Of a DNA stretch of 64,000 bases, positions 18,751 to 27,980 are shown in pieces. The position numbers and the translations under genes are program-made. Position 1 is the stretch's first letter. Each line of letters begins with the position of its first letter. Below the pieces are notes generated by a model. That model did not search any database. It worked only from the letters and a program-made list of their open reading frames with translations, and was not told the DNA's origin. Origin of the DNA: JABDMH01 sp964428345 (GTDB taxonomy: Bacteria > Bacteroidota > Bacteroidia > Chitinophagales > Saprospiraceae); contig CAYRYD010000010.1 of the NCBI GenBank assembly GCA_964428345.1, positions 67,730 through 131,729 on the forward strand. The letters run 5' to 3'.

Positions 18751-18802
18751 ATAAACGATATTTGTAATGTGAATAGCGAAGATAGATTGTCTACGAGAAT
18801 TA

Positions 18803-19130
18803 TGCAATGTTGGATATGGTTGGATGTTGTTGGATGTGGTTTGATGTGGTTGGAGGTTGTTTGATGTGGTTGGATATGGTATGATATGGTTGGATGTTGT
18901 TGGAGGTTGTTTGATGTTGTTGGAGGTTGTTTGATGTTGTTGGAAGTTGTTGAAGGTGGTTTGATGTGGTTGGATATTGTTGGAGGTTGTTGGAGGTGAT
19001 TTGATGTTGTTGGAAGTTGTTGGAGGTGGTTTGACGTGGTTGGAGGTGATTGGAGGTGGTTTGATGTGGTTTGGAGGTTGTTGGATGTGGTTGGAGGTGG
19101 TTTGATGTTGTTGGAGGTTGTTGCCTTGAA
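18803..19130. repeat. GT-rich minisatellite, second copy of the 14.1-kb family
   Basis: About 330 bases made of short units such as TGTTGGAGGTTGTTTGATG and TGGTTGGATATGGT. It fills the gap between the GDSL gene start and the stop of the heparinase-like gene on the same strand. Word content (GGTTGGA, TGTTTGA, TGTTGGA) is that of the array at 14102-14306 although the two are 4.5 kb apart. No plausible coding content: the minus-strand frame is a Thr/Ser/Asn/His/Gln-only polymer. Confidence 0.88.
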
Positions 19131-19136
19131 CAATGA

Positions 19137-20879
19137 TCAGGTGATATCAAATTTTCGGATCAGCATCCGGTTCTTGAATGGCGTATAACCGGTGAGGTAA
19201 ACGCTGACTCCGTCAATGCGAGGTTCGGCCCCCCGCAACTGGGTCCAGGCATGCTGATGTACACCACCCTCGATACTGATCGCGGCATCCCCTGATCGAT
19301 ACAACAAACCTTCATCTTTGAGAAAGTAGGCATCCGGCAGGTCAGGTACCGGCTCTCCTCCATCCAGTTTACCCCCTTTCCTGAAGCTCAGTTCGATCGC
19401 AACCGGCACATTATCGGTTCCTCCGGCTTCAAAATCCAATTGAAAACCATCATCGATCTCCACAATATCCAACTGGTATCTGATCTTTTGTACTTCACTG
19501 ACCGGTCTTCTGCTCCTGGGCATTTTATCCCAATTTCCATCGGATGCAATCCATTCTTCACCAATGGGTTGATAGTAGGGTCCCTCGAGCACCTGTATCA
19601 GGCGGTAACGATCCTCCTCCACCAGCAATTCGTCGGCCACAAACTGACCCTTTCCGAAAAAAGCGGTGGCGATTCGCACGGCCTGTATTACTACCTGTTT
19701 ATAATGGAAGGTCAATAACGCCGGGTTCTGCATCAAAATGGTGGCATCCATCATTCCCCTCCGAATTCGTACCAATCCGGAATCCTTGAAGTGACGGACA
19801 TAATCGTCGGGAAGGGTTCCTGGCGGGACTTCTCTCTGAAGTGATGGATCTTCCAGCAGGTATGCCAGATTACCGGATAATGTTTCGGCTCCCAGGTTGC
19901 TTTCGAGCAGATAAACCATCCCCCCAAAGGTGCTGTTCTGATCGTTCAGACTCATGTACCGGTAGGGATAGTAATAAGCCACCGGAGTTCGGGCCAGGTA
20001 TTGATCCTGCCGCCTCGACGCTTCGGTTGCAATTTCACCATTCGGATGAAGATAATAGAGGGTCATCTCCAGATTCCGCCGTACGGGTTCCAGCAATTGC
20101 GGGCGATCCAGGATCCGGGCTATCGTGATGAAGCATCGATCGGTCAAGGGGGAATAGACAGCCGTGCTTCGTTCGGTAAATTGTCCATCGCGGTCAATGT
20201 CAATCCCTTCTTTGAGCCATTGGTCAATCCTTTTGATGTAACTCGTATCGGGAAATAATTCGTGAATTCGAGCCAGAGCCATCGATACCACCCACCGGTG
20301 ATTAGGGGTGTGAATGCCCCCCACCGTCAGGGCCTTTCCGGCATTGGTCAGAAAAAGACGGACAGCCGTCCGGAGAGCTTCCGAATCATCTTGCTGATCC
20401 CGGTCCAATAGTTTGTATGCAATGGCCAGGGGTTCAACGACAAATCCGGTATCCGGAGTGGAGTGAAAATTGGTGGTCAACAGATCGATGGTTCCGTCTT
20501 CATGCTGTTTTTTCAGCAAAAAACTCATGCTCTGCTGCATGCGCAGTATGAGGTGCGGATCGTGATGATAGGTCGATTGAGGAGATACATAAGCGGCAGT
20601 CAACGTTTGTACAAAATGAGCGGCACTGCCGGCATGACAGATTTCAAAATCATCCGGAATCCCACCAAAATTGACATGGAGGGCATCTTCAACCTGCCGA
20701 CCTAATAGGCTGGAGACCTTCAAATCGTTTTCTGCGAAAAGTTGTTCCAGCCAGGAGCGCGGCACTATTTTCTCGGGTTCCCGACAACCAAAAATCACCG
20801 ATGTACCCAAAAATAATCCGGCACTACCGACCCCTACCCTGCCCAGAAATCTTCGGCGGCTTTCTGTCATAAGATCCAT
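19137..20879 (-). CDS. Tat-exported heparinase-like alpha/alpha-toroid protein
   Basis: Secreted protein of 580 residues. The leader MTESRRRFLGRVGVGSAGLF has a twin-arginine motif and ends near a possible lipobox (VIFGC). An internal ATG at 20870 is an equally good start. The central part (roughly 90-380) is helical with repeated toroid-like pairs (HHDPHLILRMQQSMSFLLKK, HTPNHRWVVSMALARI), and the C-terminal 200 residues are a beta-rich domain. This arrangement resembles heparinase II/III or alginate-lyase-type polysaccharide lyases, but catalytic residues cannot be assigned, so the family call is tentative. It is divergent from the Gfo/Idh/MocA gene at 20990. Confidence 0.65.
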   Translation of the reverse strand: MDLMTESRRRFLGRVGVGSAGLFLGTSVIFGCREPEKIVPRSWLEQLFAENDLKVSSLLGRQVEDALHVNFGGIPDDFEICHAGSAAHFVQTLTAAYVSPQSTYHHDPHLILRMQQSMSFLLKKQHEDGTIDLLTTNFHSTPDTGFVVEPLAIAYKLLDRDQQDDSEALRTAVRLFLTNAGKALTVGGIHTPNHRWVVSMALARIHELFPDTSYIKRIDQWLKEGIDIDRDGQFTERSTAVYSPLTDRCFITIARILDRPQLLEPVRRNLEMTLYYLHPNGEIATEASRRQDQYLARTPVAYYYPYRYMSLNDQNSTFGGMVYLLESNLGAETLSGNLAYLLEDPSLQREVPPGTLPDDYVRHFKDSGLVRIRRGMMDATILMQNPALLTFHYKQVVIQAVRIATAFFGKGQFVADELLVEEDRYRLIQVLEGPYYQPIGEEWIASDGNWDKMPRSRRPVSEVQKIRYQLDIVEIDDGFQLDFEAGGTDNVPVAIELSFRKGGKLDGGEPVPDLPDAYFLKDEGLLYRSGDAAISIEGGVHQHAWTQLRGAEPRIDGVSVYLTGYTPFKNRMLIRKFDIT

Positions 20880-20989
20880 TTATCCCGGAAATCCGGGTAT
20901 GCCAACCTTTATTTGATTCTCGAAAATACTAACTTTAAGCCAATGCCGGTATTGGTTAATTTGTCGGGTACTTATACGGATTACGCCTC

Positions 20990-22153
20990 ATGAAAGTCAA
21001 TGTAACAAATCGTCACCTGTTTTTTACCGCCTTCACTGCCTTTCTGGCATTCTTACTGTCATGGACAGGAAGTCTTTCTGCATCAGCCTTTCATCCACCG
21101 TTACCATCCGAACCGCTAAAGGTAGCTGTGGTAGGTCTGGTGCACGATCACGTGCATTGGATCCTCGGCCGGGAAAAGGCCGCTGACCTCGAAATCGTAG
21201 CCATTGTGGAATCGGACCGGCAACTCGCCCAACGCTATAGTGACCGATACGGATATTCCATGGATATGGTTTATAGTTCACTGGAAGACATGTACGCCCG
21301 GGTACGCCCGGAAGCGGTGACCGCTTTCAATGCCATTTACGACCATTTGAAAGTGGTCGAATTTTGTGCACCGAAAGGCATTCATGTCATGGTCGAAAAA
21401 CCGCTGGCAGTGAGTGCTGAACATGCCGAAAAAATGATCAGTCTTGCCAGAACCCATGGCATTCATCTGCTCACCAATTATGAAACCACCTGGTATGACA
21501 GCCACCGTGAAGCTTACCGTATCATTCACGACAATGAAAGTATCGGTGGCATCCGGAAGATCGTTTTCTATACCGGTCACCGGGGTCCGAGGGAAATCGG
21601 TTGCAGCGAAGAATTCCTCAGCTGGCTGACCGATCCCGTTCAGAACGGCGGAGGTGCCCTGACCGATTTCGGTTGTTACGGCGCCAATTTGTCCACCTGG
21701 CTGATGCAAGGTCAACCACCCCTCACGGTCACCTGTGTGACCCGGCAGAAAAAACCCGATGTATATCCATTAGTGGATGATGATGCCACGATTATCCTGA
21801 CCTATCCGCAGGTGGAAGTGGTGATTCAGGCATCATGGGATTGGCCATACAACCGGAAAGAGATGGAGGTATATGGTAAAACCGGATATGTTTTCTGCCG
21901 GAATGGAAAGGATATGCAATGGATGGAAAATGAAAAATCCGGAGCGAAACCGGTTAAAGCGGCAGCTGACCAAAAAGCAGTCAGCGATCCTTTCGCGTAT
22001 CTACATAAGGTCATCAGGGACGGTTACCGGGACACACCCTTTAACCTTTCTTCGCCGGAAAACAACCAGATCGTTGTACAGATCCTGGAAGCAGCCAGGC
22101 AGTCTTCAAAGACCGGAGAGACGATCATCTGGAAGGATTTCTACCGAAATTGA
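20990..22153 (+). CDS. Exported Gfo/Idh/MocA family oxidoreductase
   Basis: Oxidoreductase of 387 residues with a Sec-type signal peptide (hydrophobic FFTAFTAFLAFLLSW then SLSASAF), unlike the Tat leaders of its relatives in the window. The Rossmann start is VAVVGLVHDHVHWIL, in which GLVHDH replaces the usual GxGxxG, a variant seen in one Gfo/Idh subgroup. Catalytic-lysine motif: MVEKPLAV. The substrate-domain motif GGGALTDFGCYGANLSTWLM is conserved. Because the glycine-rich loop is altered, cofactor binding is less certain. Substrate unknown. It stands alone upstream of a GtrA gene with a 92-base gap. Confidence 0.9.
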   Translation: MKVNVTNRHLFFTAFTAFLAFLLSWTGSLSASAFHPPLPSEPLKVAVVGLVHDHVHWILGREKAADLEIVAIVESDRQLAQRYSDRYGYSMDMVYSSLEDMYARVRPEAVTAFNAIYDHLKVVEFCAPKGIHVMVEKPLAVSAEHAEKMISLARTHGIHLLTNYETTWYDSHREAYRIIHDNESIGGIRKIVFYTGHRGPREIGCSEEFLSWLTDPVQNGGGALTDFGCYGANLSTWLMQGQPPLTVTCVTRQKKPDVYPLVDDDATIILTYPQVEVVIQASWDWPYNRKEMEVYGKTGYVFCRNGKDMQWMENEKSGAKPVKAAADQKAVSDPFAYLHKVIRDGYRDTPFNLSSPENNQIVVQILEAARQSSKTGETIIWKDFYRN

Positions 22154-22245
22154 CCTTTCTCCGGCAGGCGATCCGGGTCAAAAAGTTGAGCTGGCATTCA
22201 CCCTGAAAAAATTACCTTCGCAGCCGCCACCCATCGGCAGTCGTT

Positions 22246-22665
22246 ATGGCAAAATCCAGATTATCCGGTAAAATAGCCGATTTTATTGTGCCCAAGGTAA
22301 AGTTTGCCAGCACCTCCCTGGTAGCTACCGTATTGGATTATACCATTTACCTGACGCTGGTCTATTCGGGCTTCAATAAGGTCTATTCCAACATCATCTC
22401 TGCCAGTTGTGGGTTTATCGTCAATTTTTTTCTTCAGAAAAAATTTATTTTCACCCTACGGCGTAAAGCCCAGGTTACATTCCTGATATCCATGTCTTTT
22501 TCAGCGATGGGTATTGGCATCAGTACCCTCCTGATTTATCTTTTTAATAAAAACACCTTTCTGGATCACCATCAGTATCTCACCAAGCTCCTGGTGATGG
22601 GAATCATGTTTTTTTATAATTTCTATACCAAAAGGCTGGCCTTCGAAAAAAACCTGAAGTTTTAA
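22246..22665 (+). CDS. GtrA family membrane protein
   Basis: Small integral membrane protein of 139 residues with four predicted helices (about 20-42, 48-66, 80-102, 112-130), the standard GtrA/DPMS-like topology. Conserved features are the F-A-x-T-S start of helix 1 (VKFASTSLVATVLDYTIYL), the N-F-x-x-x-K motif after helix 2 (FIVNFFLQKKFIF), and the ending MFFYNFYTKRLAF. GtrA proteins are proposed to flip polyprenyl-linked sugars for surface polysaccharide glucosylation. No glycosyltransferase partner is next to it here. Confidence 0.9.
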   Translation: MAKSRLSGKIADFIVPKVKFASTSLVATVLDYTIYLTLVYSGFNKVYSNIISASCGFIVNFFLQKKFIFTLRRKAQVTFLISMSFSAMGIGISTLLIYLFNKNTFLDHHQYLTKLLVMGIMFFYNFYTKRLAFEKNLKF

Positions 22666-22758
22666 TTTCCGGCTTCACAGGAATGAATTGTCCGGCTATT
22701 AACCCCGCGCTACTGGGAAAAATCCCTTATTTTTCCTGTGATCCATAAATCCTGATCT

Positions 22759-25329
22759 ATGAAATGGCTCTATATTAGTGTGCTTTTGCTGGTCCTGCTG
22801 ACGACCATCCTTCCGGCACAACCGTATTTTCTGGGAGGAAAGGGACCTTTTGACCCATCGATACCATCACCGGAAGCCTTCCTGGGCTATCCTGTAGGCA
22901 GTCATCATACCCGGCATGACCGGATTGTAGCCTATCTGGAGAAGCTGGCAGAACTATCCGAACAGGCGACGTTTCATCAATATGGCCAAACCTACGAACA
23001 CCGCCCACTGGTGATACTGACCGTGAGCAGCAGGGAAAACATGGCCAATCTGGAGCAATTGCGCGTACGGCACCTCAACATCAACGACCCTTCAAAAAAC
23101 GAACCTTATCAGGACCTCCCCGTCTTTGTAAATCTTGGGTACAATGTGCACGGCAACGAGCCCAGTAGTGCCGAAGCCGCACTCCTGACCGCCTACATCC
23201 TGGTCGCGTCCCAGCACCCGGAAATCGAAAATTACCGCCGGAATGCAGTCTTTTTCATCGACCCCGTGATCAATCCCGACGGACGGGACCGGCATACCCA
23301 TTGGGCCAACATGTATAAGGGAAATCCCCTGGTAGCAGACCCAAATGATGCCGAACATAATGAAGCCTGGCCGCGGGGCCGGACCAATCATTACTGGTTT
23401 GACCTCAACCGCGACTGGTGGCTGGCAGTACATCCGGAGAGCCGGGGAAAGCTGCGTTGGTACCACCAGTGGTATCCCAATGTGGTGACCGACTTTCATG
23501 AAATGGGAACCAACAGCACCCATTTTTTCGAACCCATGAAAACCAATGCCTCCAAAGATCCGGTCATGCCCGTTGACAATTATACGACCCTGAATGAGAC
23601 TTTTGCCCGGTATTTTGCGCACGATCTGGATGCGATCGGTTCACTCTATTTTACCAAAGAAGTTTTTGATGGCACCTATCCGGGCTATGGATCATCATAC
23701 CCAGACCTGCAGGGAGGACTGGGCTTATTGTTTGAACAGGCAAGCAGCCGGGGACACGTTCAGGAAACCCCCATGGGCGACCTCACCTTTGCCTTTACCA
23801 TCCGCAACCAGCTCACTTCCGGTTTGGCTACCATCCGGGCTGCGGTTGAAAATAAAGATATGCTGCACCGGTACCAGCGTGATTTCTTTGACACAGCCTT
23901 GAAAAATGCTTCCAGAAGTCCGGTAAAGGGCTATGTATTCGGTGATGCCGCCGACAGAAACCGTACGCGTGCTTTCATTGAAACCTTATTGTTACACAAA
24001 GTCAGGATCCATAAGCTGAACAATCCGGTACGGGATGGAAATATCACCTTTCAGGTAAATCAGGCTTATGTGGTTCCGGTAGAGCAACCACAATACCGGA
24101 TGATACAAAATGCCTTTGAAACCTATGATGAATATGTGGACAGTGTATTTTACGATGCTTCCGCCTGGTCCCTCGTCAACTTCTATAATATGCCTTATGC
24201 AGCGATCCGCGGAAATTTGCCACTGGGAGAAGCATTGACTTCCGTGGATGATTTACCGCACATTCAACCGGTTAAGAAGTCATCGTATGCCTATTTGATT
24301 CCATGGGATGATTACTATGCTCCGGCAGTCCTTTATCAATTGCTGAAAGAAAAGGTTAAAACAATGGCCGCTTTCAAGCCATTCACGACGACGGTTGAAG
24401 GAAAGGAAATGCAATTTAATTATGGTACCCTGATCATTCCGGTAGCCAAACAAAGCATCGATGCCGATTCAATGCATCAATTGTTATTGCGTGTCACGGA
24501 ACAATACGCCGTACAGGCTTACCCGGTTAATACCGGTTATCACCTTCAGGGAGTGGATCTCGGCAGCAGTTACATGAATCCTCTTGCGATGCCCAAATCC
24601 CTGATGCTGATCAACGGCGGTATTTCTTCGTACGAAGCCGGCGAGGTATGGCACCTGATGGACACCAAATTGAATATGCCCATCACCAAAATTGACATTC
24701 GTCAGTTTAAAAGGACAAACCTCGACCAGTACAATACACTGGTGCTGGTCTCGGGCAGTTATAATGAGCTGGATTCTGCCGACCTTATCTCCCTGAAAGC
24801 GTGGATCGCCAAAGGCAATACCCTGATTACTACCCGGCAAGCTTCAGCCTGGGCGATCCGGAAGAAACTGGTCAGTGAAAAACTGATTGAAAAGAAAAAG
24901 GAAGACGCTAAAGATCAAAACACCGAAAGACGTGCTTATGTCAATGCCCCGGAAGAACTGGGTAGGGAAGCAGTAGGTGGAGCCATTTTCAAAGTCGATC
25001 TCGATCTAAGCCATCCCCTGGCTTTTGGTTATCAGCAGGCACAGATTCCGGTATACCGCAACAGTACGGTATGGCTGGCTCCCTCAGAAAATCCCTATTG
25101 TACGGTTGCTAAATATTCCGAAGATCCCCATATTGATGGTTTTATTACCACTAAAAATCTGGAAGAATTTCTCAAACCATCAGCCTCACTCGTGGTCAGT
25201 AAAGCCGGTCAGGGCCGGGTGATCATGTTTGCCGACAACCCCAATTTCCGGGGTAGCTGGTACGGTACCAATAAGTTATTTTTTAATGCCCTGTTTTTTG
25301 GTCCGCATATCGAAGTGCCGGAACCATAA
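22759..25329 (+). CDS. Secreted M14 family zinc carboxypeptidase
   Basis: Large zinc peptidase of 856 residues with a signal peptide (MKWLYISVLLLVLLTTILPA). The M14 catalytic core occupies about residues 50-370: the HxxE zinc motif in YNVHGNEPSSAE, the third zinc ligand in VVTDFHEMGTNS, the substrate-binding NPDGRDR, and the catalytic glutamate region LGLLFEQASSRG. The remaining ~480 residues form a Bacteroidota-specific C-terminal extension with a GATase1-like Rossmann segment (SLMLINGGISSYEAGEVWHL). Carboxypeptidases of this type trim C-terminal residues from external peptides for nutrition. It stands alone and is convergent with the serine hydrolase gene, 16 bases away. Confidence 0.92.
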   Translation: MKWLYISVLLLVLLTTILPAQPYFLGGKGPFDPSIPSPEAFLGYPVGSHHTRHDRIVAYLEKLAELSEQATFHQYGQTYEHRPLVILTVSSRENMANLEQLRVRHLNINDPSKNEPYQDLPVFVNLGYNVHGNEPSSAEAALLTAYILVASQHPEIENYRRNAVFFIDPVINPDGRDRHTHWANMYKGNPLVADPNDAEHNEAWPRGRTNHYWFDLNRDWWLAVHPESRGKLRWYHQWYPNVVTDFHEMGTNSTHFFEPMKTNASKDPVMPVDNYTTLNETFARYFAHDLDAIGSLYFTKEVFDGTYPGYGSSYPDLQGGLGLLFEQASSRGHVQETPMGDLTFAFTIRNQLTSGLATIRAAVENKDMLHRYQRDFFDTALKNASRSPVKGYVFGDAADRNRTRAFIETLLLHKVRIHKLNNPVRDGNITFQVNQAYVVPVEQPQYRMIQNAFETYDEYVDSVFYDASAWSLVNFYNMPYAAIRGNLPLGEALTSVDDLPHIQPVKKSSYAYLIPWDDYYAPAVLYQLLKEKVKTMAAFKPFTTTVEGKEMQFNYGTLIIPVAKQSIDADSMHQLLLRVTEQYAVQAYPVNTGYHLQGVDLGSSYMNPLAMPKSLMLINGGISSYEAGEVWHLMDTKLNMPITKIDIRQFKRTNLDQYNTLVLVSGSYNELDSADLISLKAWIAKGNTLITTRQASAWAIRKKLVSEKLIEKKKEDAKDQNTERRAYVNAPEELGREAVGGAIFKVDLDLSHPLAFGYQQAQIPVYRNSTVWLAPSENPYCTVAKYSEDPHIDGFITTKNLEEFLKPSASLVVSKAGQGRVIMFADNPNFRGSWYGTNKLFFNALFFGPHIEVPEP

Positions 25330-25345
25330 GCAGGCAATGTCAAGT

Positions 25346-26911
25346 TCAACCTGATCTACCCTTCAGCAGAGGTCTGGATTCCCGGTTGCGTTCATTGGGA
25401 TCATGCAGGGCGACGCTGTTGATCATGGAGATCTCCAGATCCTGACCAACAAACCGGAAGGTAATCTGGTCGCCGTGGATACCCTCCACCATCTTGATGT
25501 TCAGTTGCAATTGGTCTGGGCTTATCCAGGTTGCCGTTGCGGCGATTCTGGATGGTTGATCCGTGCGAAAAAACACCGGAAAGAGATAGTTGACCGGCAA
25601 TGGGCTCGTCACCCACTGCTCCAACCCCGCAGTGATACGCTCTTCACCCCCGGGTAACCGGAAGATAAAATCCAGCCTGCCATCTTTTTTTTCAAAGCGT
25701 ACCTCCGAAACCCTGAAGTCATTGCCATCCAGACGATACACCGGCTTCAACCGGTCCGCGGAAAGCACCGGGTCGACGGTACCTCTGGGAACCGGAAGTG
25801 ACAAACCGGCCGTCGCTGATTGTAATCGTTTATAGGCACCAGAGTTTGCAGGCAGAGGGTTATCAGTCATACCCGGCACCAGATGATCAAAAATGATCTT
25901 CATAGAATGGCCCATATCCCAACTTTCGCTGGTGGCAACAATGACAGCATCCTGGTCCGGAAGGATAATGCAATACTGACCGTATGCTCCGTCACCCCGG
26001 TACACTCCCTGCATTTTGCAGCGCCAGAACTGATAGCCGTAACCATTAGACCACTCCGATTCTCCAGGATTGCTGGGGGTCTGGCGCATGGTAGCTTCCC
26101 TGACCCAGGATTCCGGAACTACCTGCCTGCCGTTCCACCGGCCCATCTGCAAATAGGTCTGACCAAACCGGGCGATGCTTTCGGTCGATAGTCTTAGACC
26201 GAAACCACCGGCATTGACACCTTCCGGAGATTTGATCCAGTCGTAATGCCTGATACCCAGTGGATCAAAGAGCCTCGGTTTTAAATAGTCTTCAATTGGC
26301 ATACCGGTGGTTTTTTGTACGATCGCACTGAGCATGAATGTTGCTCCGGTATCATACAGGAATCTTGACCCGGGTGGTTGTTCAACGGGGTGTTCGAAAA
26401 AGGCCGGAATCCAGGGCTCTCCGATTTGAGTCCGGATCCGGGTGAAACTGTCGGTTTCGTGGCCGGTATTCATGGTTAGCAGATGACGGATGGTCATCGC
26501 CGGGAGATTCCTGTCCGTTGTCTTGCCGACGAATTCCGGGAAAAAAGAAACGACCCGGTCATCCAGATGGAACCGGCCTTCGTCAACCGCAAAACCGACC
26601 GCCGTACTGGTGAAGCTCTTCGACAGCGAATAAAGGGTATGCAGGTATTCCGGCTTGAAAGGATCCCACCAGCCCCGGGCAATGACCTTTCCATGCCTGA
26701 GCATCAAAAAGCTGTGCCATTCATAATCACAGGCATTAGCCGCATCGAGAAAATTAAGGATGGATTGCGAATCGACTCCCTGCGATTCAGGAGTATCCAC
26801 CGCTAGTGATCTTTTTGGCGTTGCACATCCTTTCCATAAACCCAGCGTGCCGATGGCTAATCCTGTTCTGGAAGCTTCTGTGATAAAACACCTCCGGTTG
26901 ATTGTTTTCAT
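25346..26911 (-). CDS. Exported serine hydrolase (class C beta-lactamase-like)
   Basis: Penicillin-binding-protein-fold serine hydrolase of 521 residues. The leader MKTINRRCFITEASRTGLAI continues to GLWKGCATP, which could be a lipobox. The SxxK nucleophile motif is YSLSKSFTSTAVGF (about residue 95). The second motif tyrosine is in FLYDTGATFMLSAI, where YDT stands in place of the usual YxN. The third box appears as the histidine-containing WDMGHSMKIIFDH. The last ~150 residues are a beta-barrel-like extension. This group contains esterases, D-peptidases and amidases rather than true beta-lactamases, and no resistance role should be assumed. It is divergent from the CDF transporter gene. Confidence 0.88.
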   Translation of the reverse strand: MKTINRRCFITEASRTGLAIGTLGLWKGCATPKRSLAVDTPESQGVDSQSILNFLDAANACDYEWHSFLMLRHGKVIARGWWDPFKPEYLHTLYSLSKSFTSTAVGFAVDEGRFHLDDRVVSFFPEFVGKTTDRNLPAMTIRHLLTMNTGHETDSFTRIRTQIGEPWIPAFFEHPVEQPPGSRFLYDTGATFMLSAIVQKTTGMPIEDYLKPRLFDPLGIRHYDWIKSPEGVNAGGFGLRLSTESIARFGQTYLQMGRWNGRQVVPESWVREATMRQTPSNPGESEWSNGYGYQFWRCKMQGVYRGDGAYGQYCIILPDQDAVIVATSESWDMGHSMKIIFDHLVPGMTDNPLPANSGAYKRLQSATAGLSLPVPRGTVDPVLSADRLKPVYRLDGNDFRVSEVRFEKKDGRLDFIFRLPGGEERITAGLEQWVTSPLPVNYLFPVFFRTDQPSRIAATATWISPDQLQLNIKMVEGIHGDQITFRFVGQDLEISMINSVALHDPNERNRESRPLLKGRSG

Positions 26912-27062
26912 TGATTTTTTTATTGTTATAGAATAAGTTCAAATATTTAATTTCAAGAAAGCAAATGTCGGGACAGGCTGAAAGTTCACCAGATGAAACC
27001 TCGTTGCAAAACTTTCTCACCGTGGACCGGGTTTGAAGTAAAAAGATCATCATACAGTGTAG

Positions 27063-27959
27063 ATGGCTCACCAACATACACATACTCATACCCATGACCA
27101 TCATCCGGGCGGTGATATTAAGGTAGCCTTTTTCCTGAACTTTGTGTTCACCGTCATCGAATTCGCCGGAGGCATCCTGACCAACAGTGTTGCCATTCTC
27201 TCGGATGCTTTTCACGATCTGGGAGACAGCATCTCCCTGGGTCTCGCCTGGTATTTTGAGAATCTGTCAAAAAAGAAAAAGACCGCCGGCTATTCTTATG
27301 GATACCGTCGTTTCAGCCTGGCAGGGGCGCTGATCAATGCCGTTGTTTTAATGATCGGTAGTGTCATTATTTTACGTGAAGCCATCCCCAGATTCTTTAA
27401 CCCCCAAATGGTCAAGGTGGAAGGCATGATGGCGCTCGGCGTGCTGGGGATTATTTTTAACGGTATCGCAGCCTTACGGTTAAGAAACAGGAGTTCCCTC
27501 AACCAAAAGGTGGTTTATCTCCATCTCCTGGAAGATGTGCTGGGCTGGATCGCCGTGTTGCTGGGAGCACTGATCATGTATTTTGTAGATGCTCCTTTCA
27601 TAGACCCCCTCCTTTCAGTATTGATTTCAGGTTATATTCTCTTTAATGTATTCCGCAATTTAAAAGCCATCATTAAAATTGTCATGCAGGGTACTCCGGC
27701 AGAAACCGACCTGTCGGCGATCGATCACTATTTTTCGCAGGTTCCCGAAATCGACGGATACCACGACCTGCACGTCTGGTCACTGGATGGGCAATATCAC
27801 GTTCTGACCGTTCATCTGATTGTGGATGGATCTATTGACCGAGAAAAGCTCATCCAACTAAAGCTCAAAATCAGGGAAGATCTCCATCAGATGGGTATCG
27901 GGCACGTCACCCTGGAATTTGAAACCGACAAGGAAGAATGCGTATTGGTGGATTGTTAG
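27063..27959 (+). CDS. Cation diffusion facilitator (CDF) zinc-type exporter
   Basis: Inner-membrane metal/proton antiporter of 298 residues. The N-terminus is histidine-rich (MAHQHTHTHTHDHH), a metal-sensing or loading tail. Six transmembrane helices are predicted; the transport-site motif is DAFHDLGDSISLG in helix 2 and a matching HLLEDVLGWIAV in helix 5, the HxxxD pattern of zinc exporters such as ZitB and CzcD. The cytoplasmic domain (about 205-298) has the ferredoxin-like signature YHDLHVWSLDGQYHVLTVHL. It probably removes zinc, and possibly cobalt or cadmium, from the cytosol. No metal-responsive regulator is adjacent. Confidence 0.93.
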   Translation: MAHQHTHTHTHDHHPGGDIKVAFFLNFVFTVIEFAGGILTNSVAILSDAFHDLGDSISLGLAWYFENLSKKKKTAGYSYGYRRFSLAGALINAVVLMIGSVIILREAIPRFFNPQMVKVEGMMALGVLGIIFNGIAALRLRNRSSLNQKVVYLHLLEDVLGWIAVLLGALIMYFVDAPFIDPLLSVLISGYILFNVFRNLKAIIKIVMQGTPAETDLSAIDHYFSQVPEIDGYHDLHVWSLDGQYHVLTVHLIVDGSIDREKLIQLKLKIREDLHQMGIGHVTLEFETDKEECVLVDC

Positions 27960-27980
27960 TAACAACCGGACTCTTTTTCC

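Noticed and set aside
18726..19150. Two long minus-strand frames of Thr/Ser/Asn/His/Gln only
   Set aside because: Pure translation of the GT-rich minisatellite.
25346..26911. Antibiotic-resistance beta-lactamase
   Set aside because: Belongs to the broad serine-hydrolase group; second motif is YDT rather than YxN, has a long extra C-terminal domain, and nothing suggests a resistance role.
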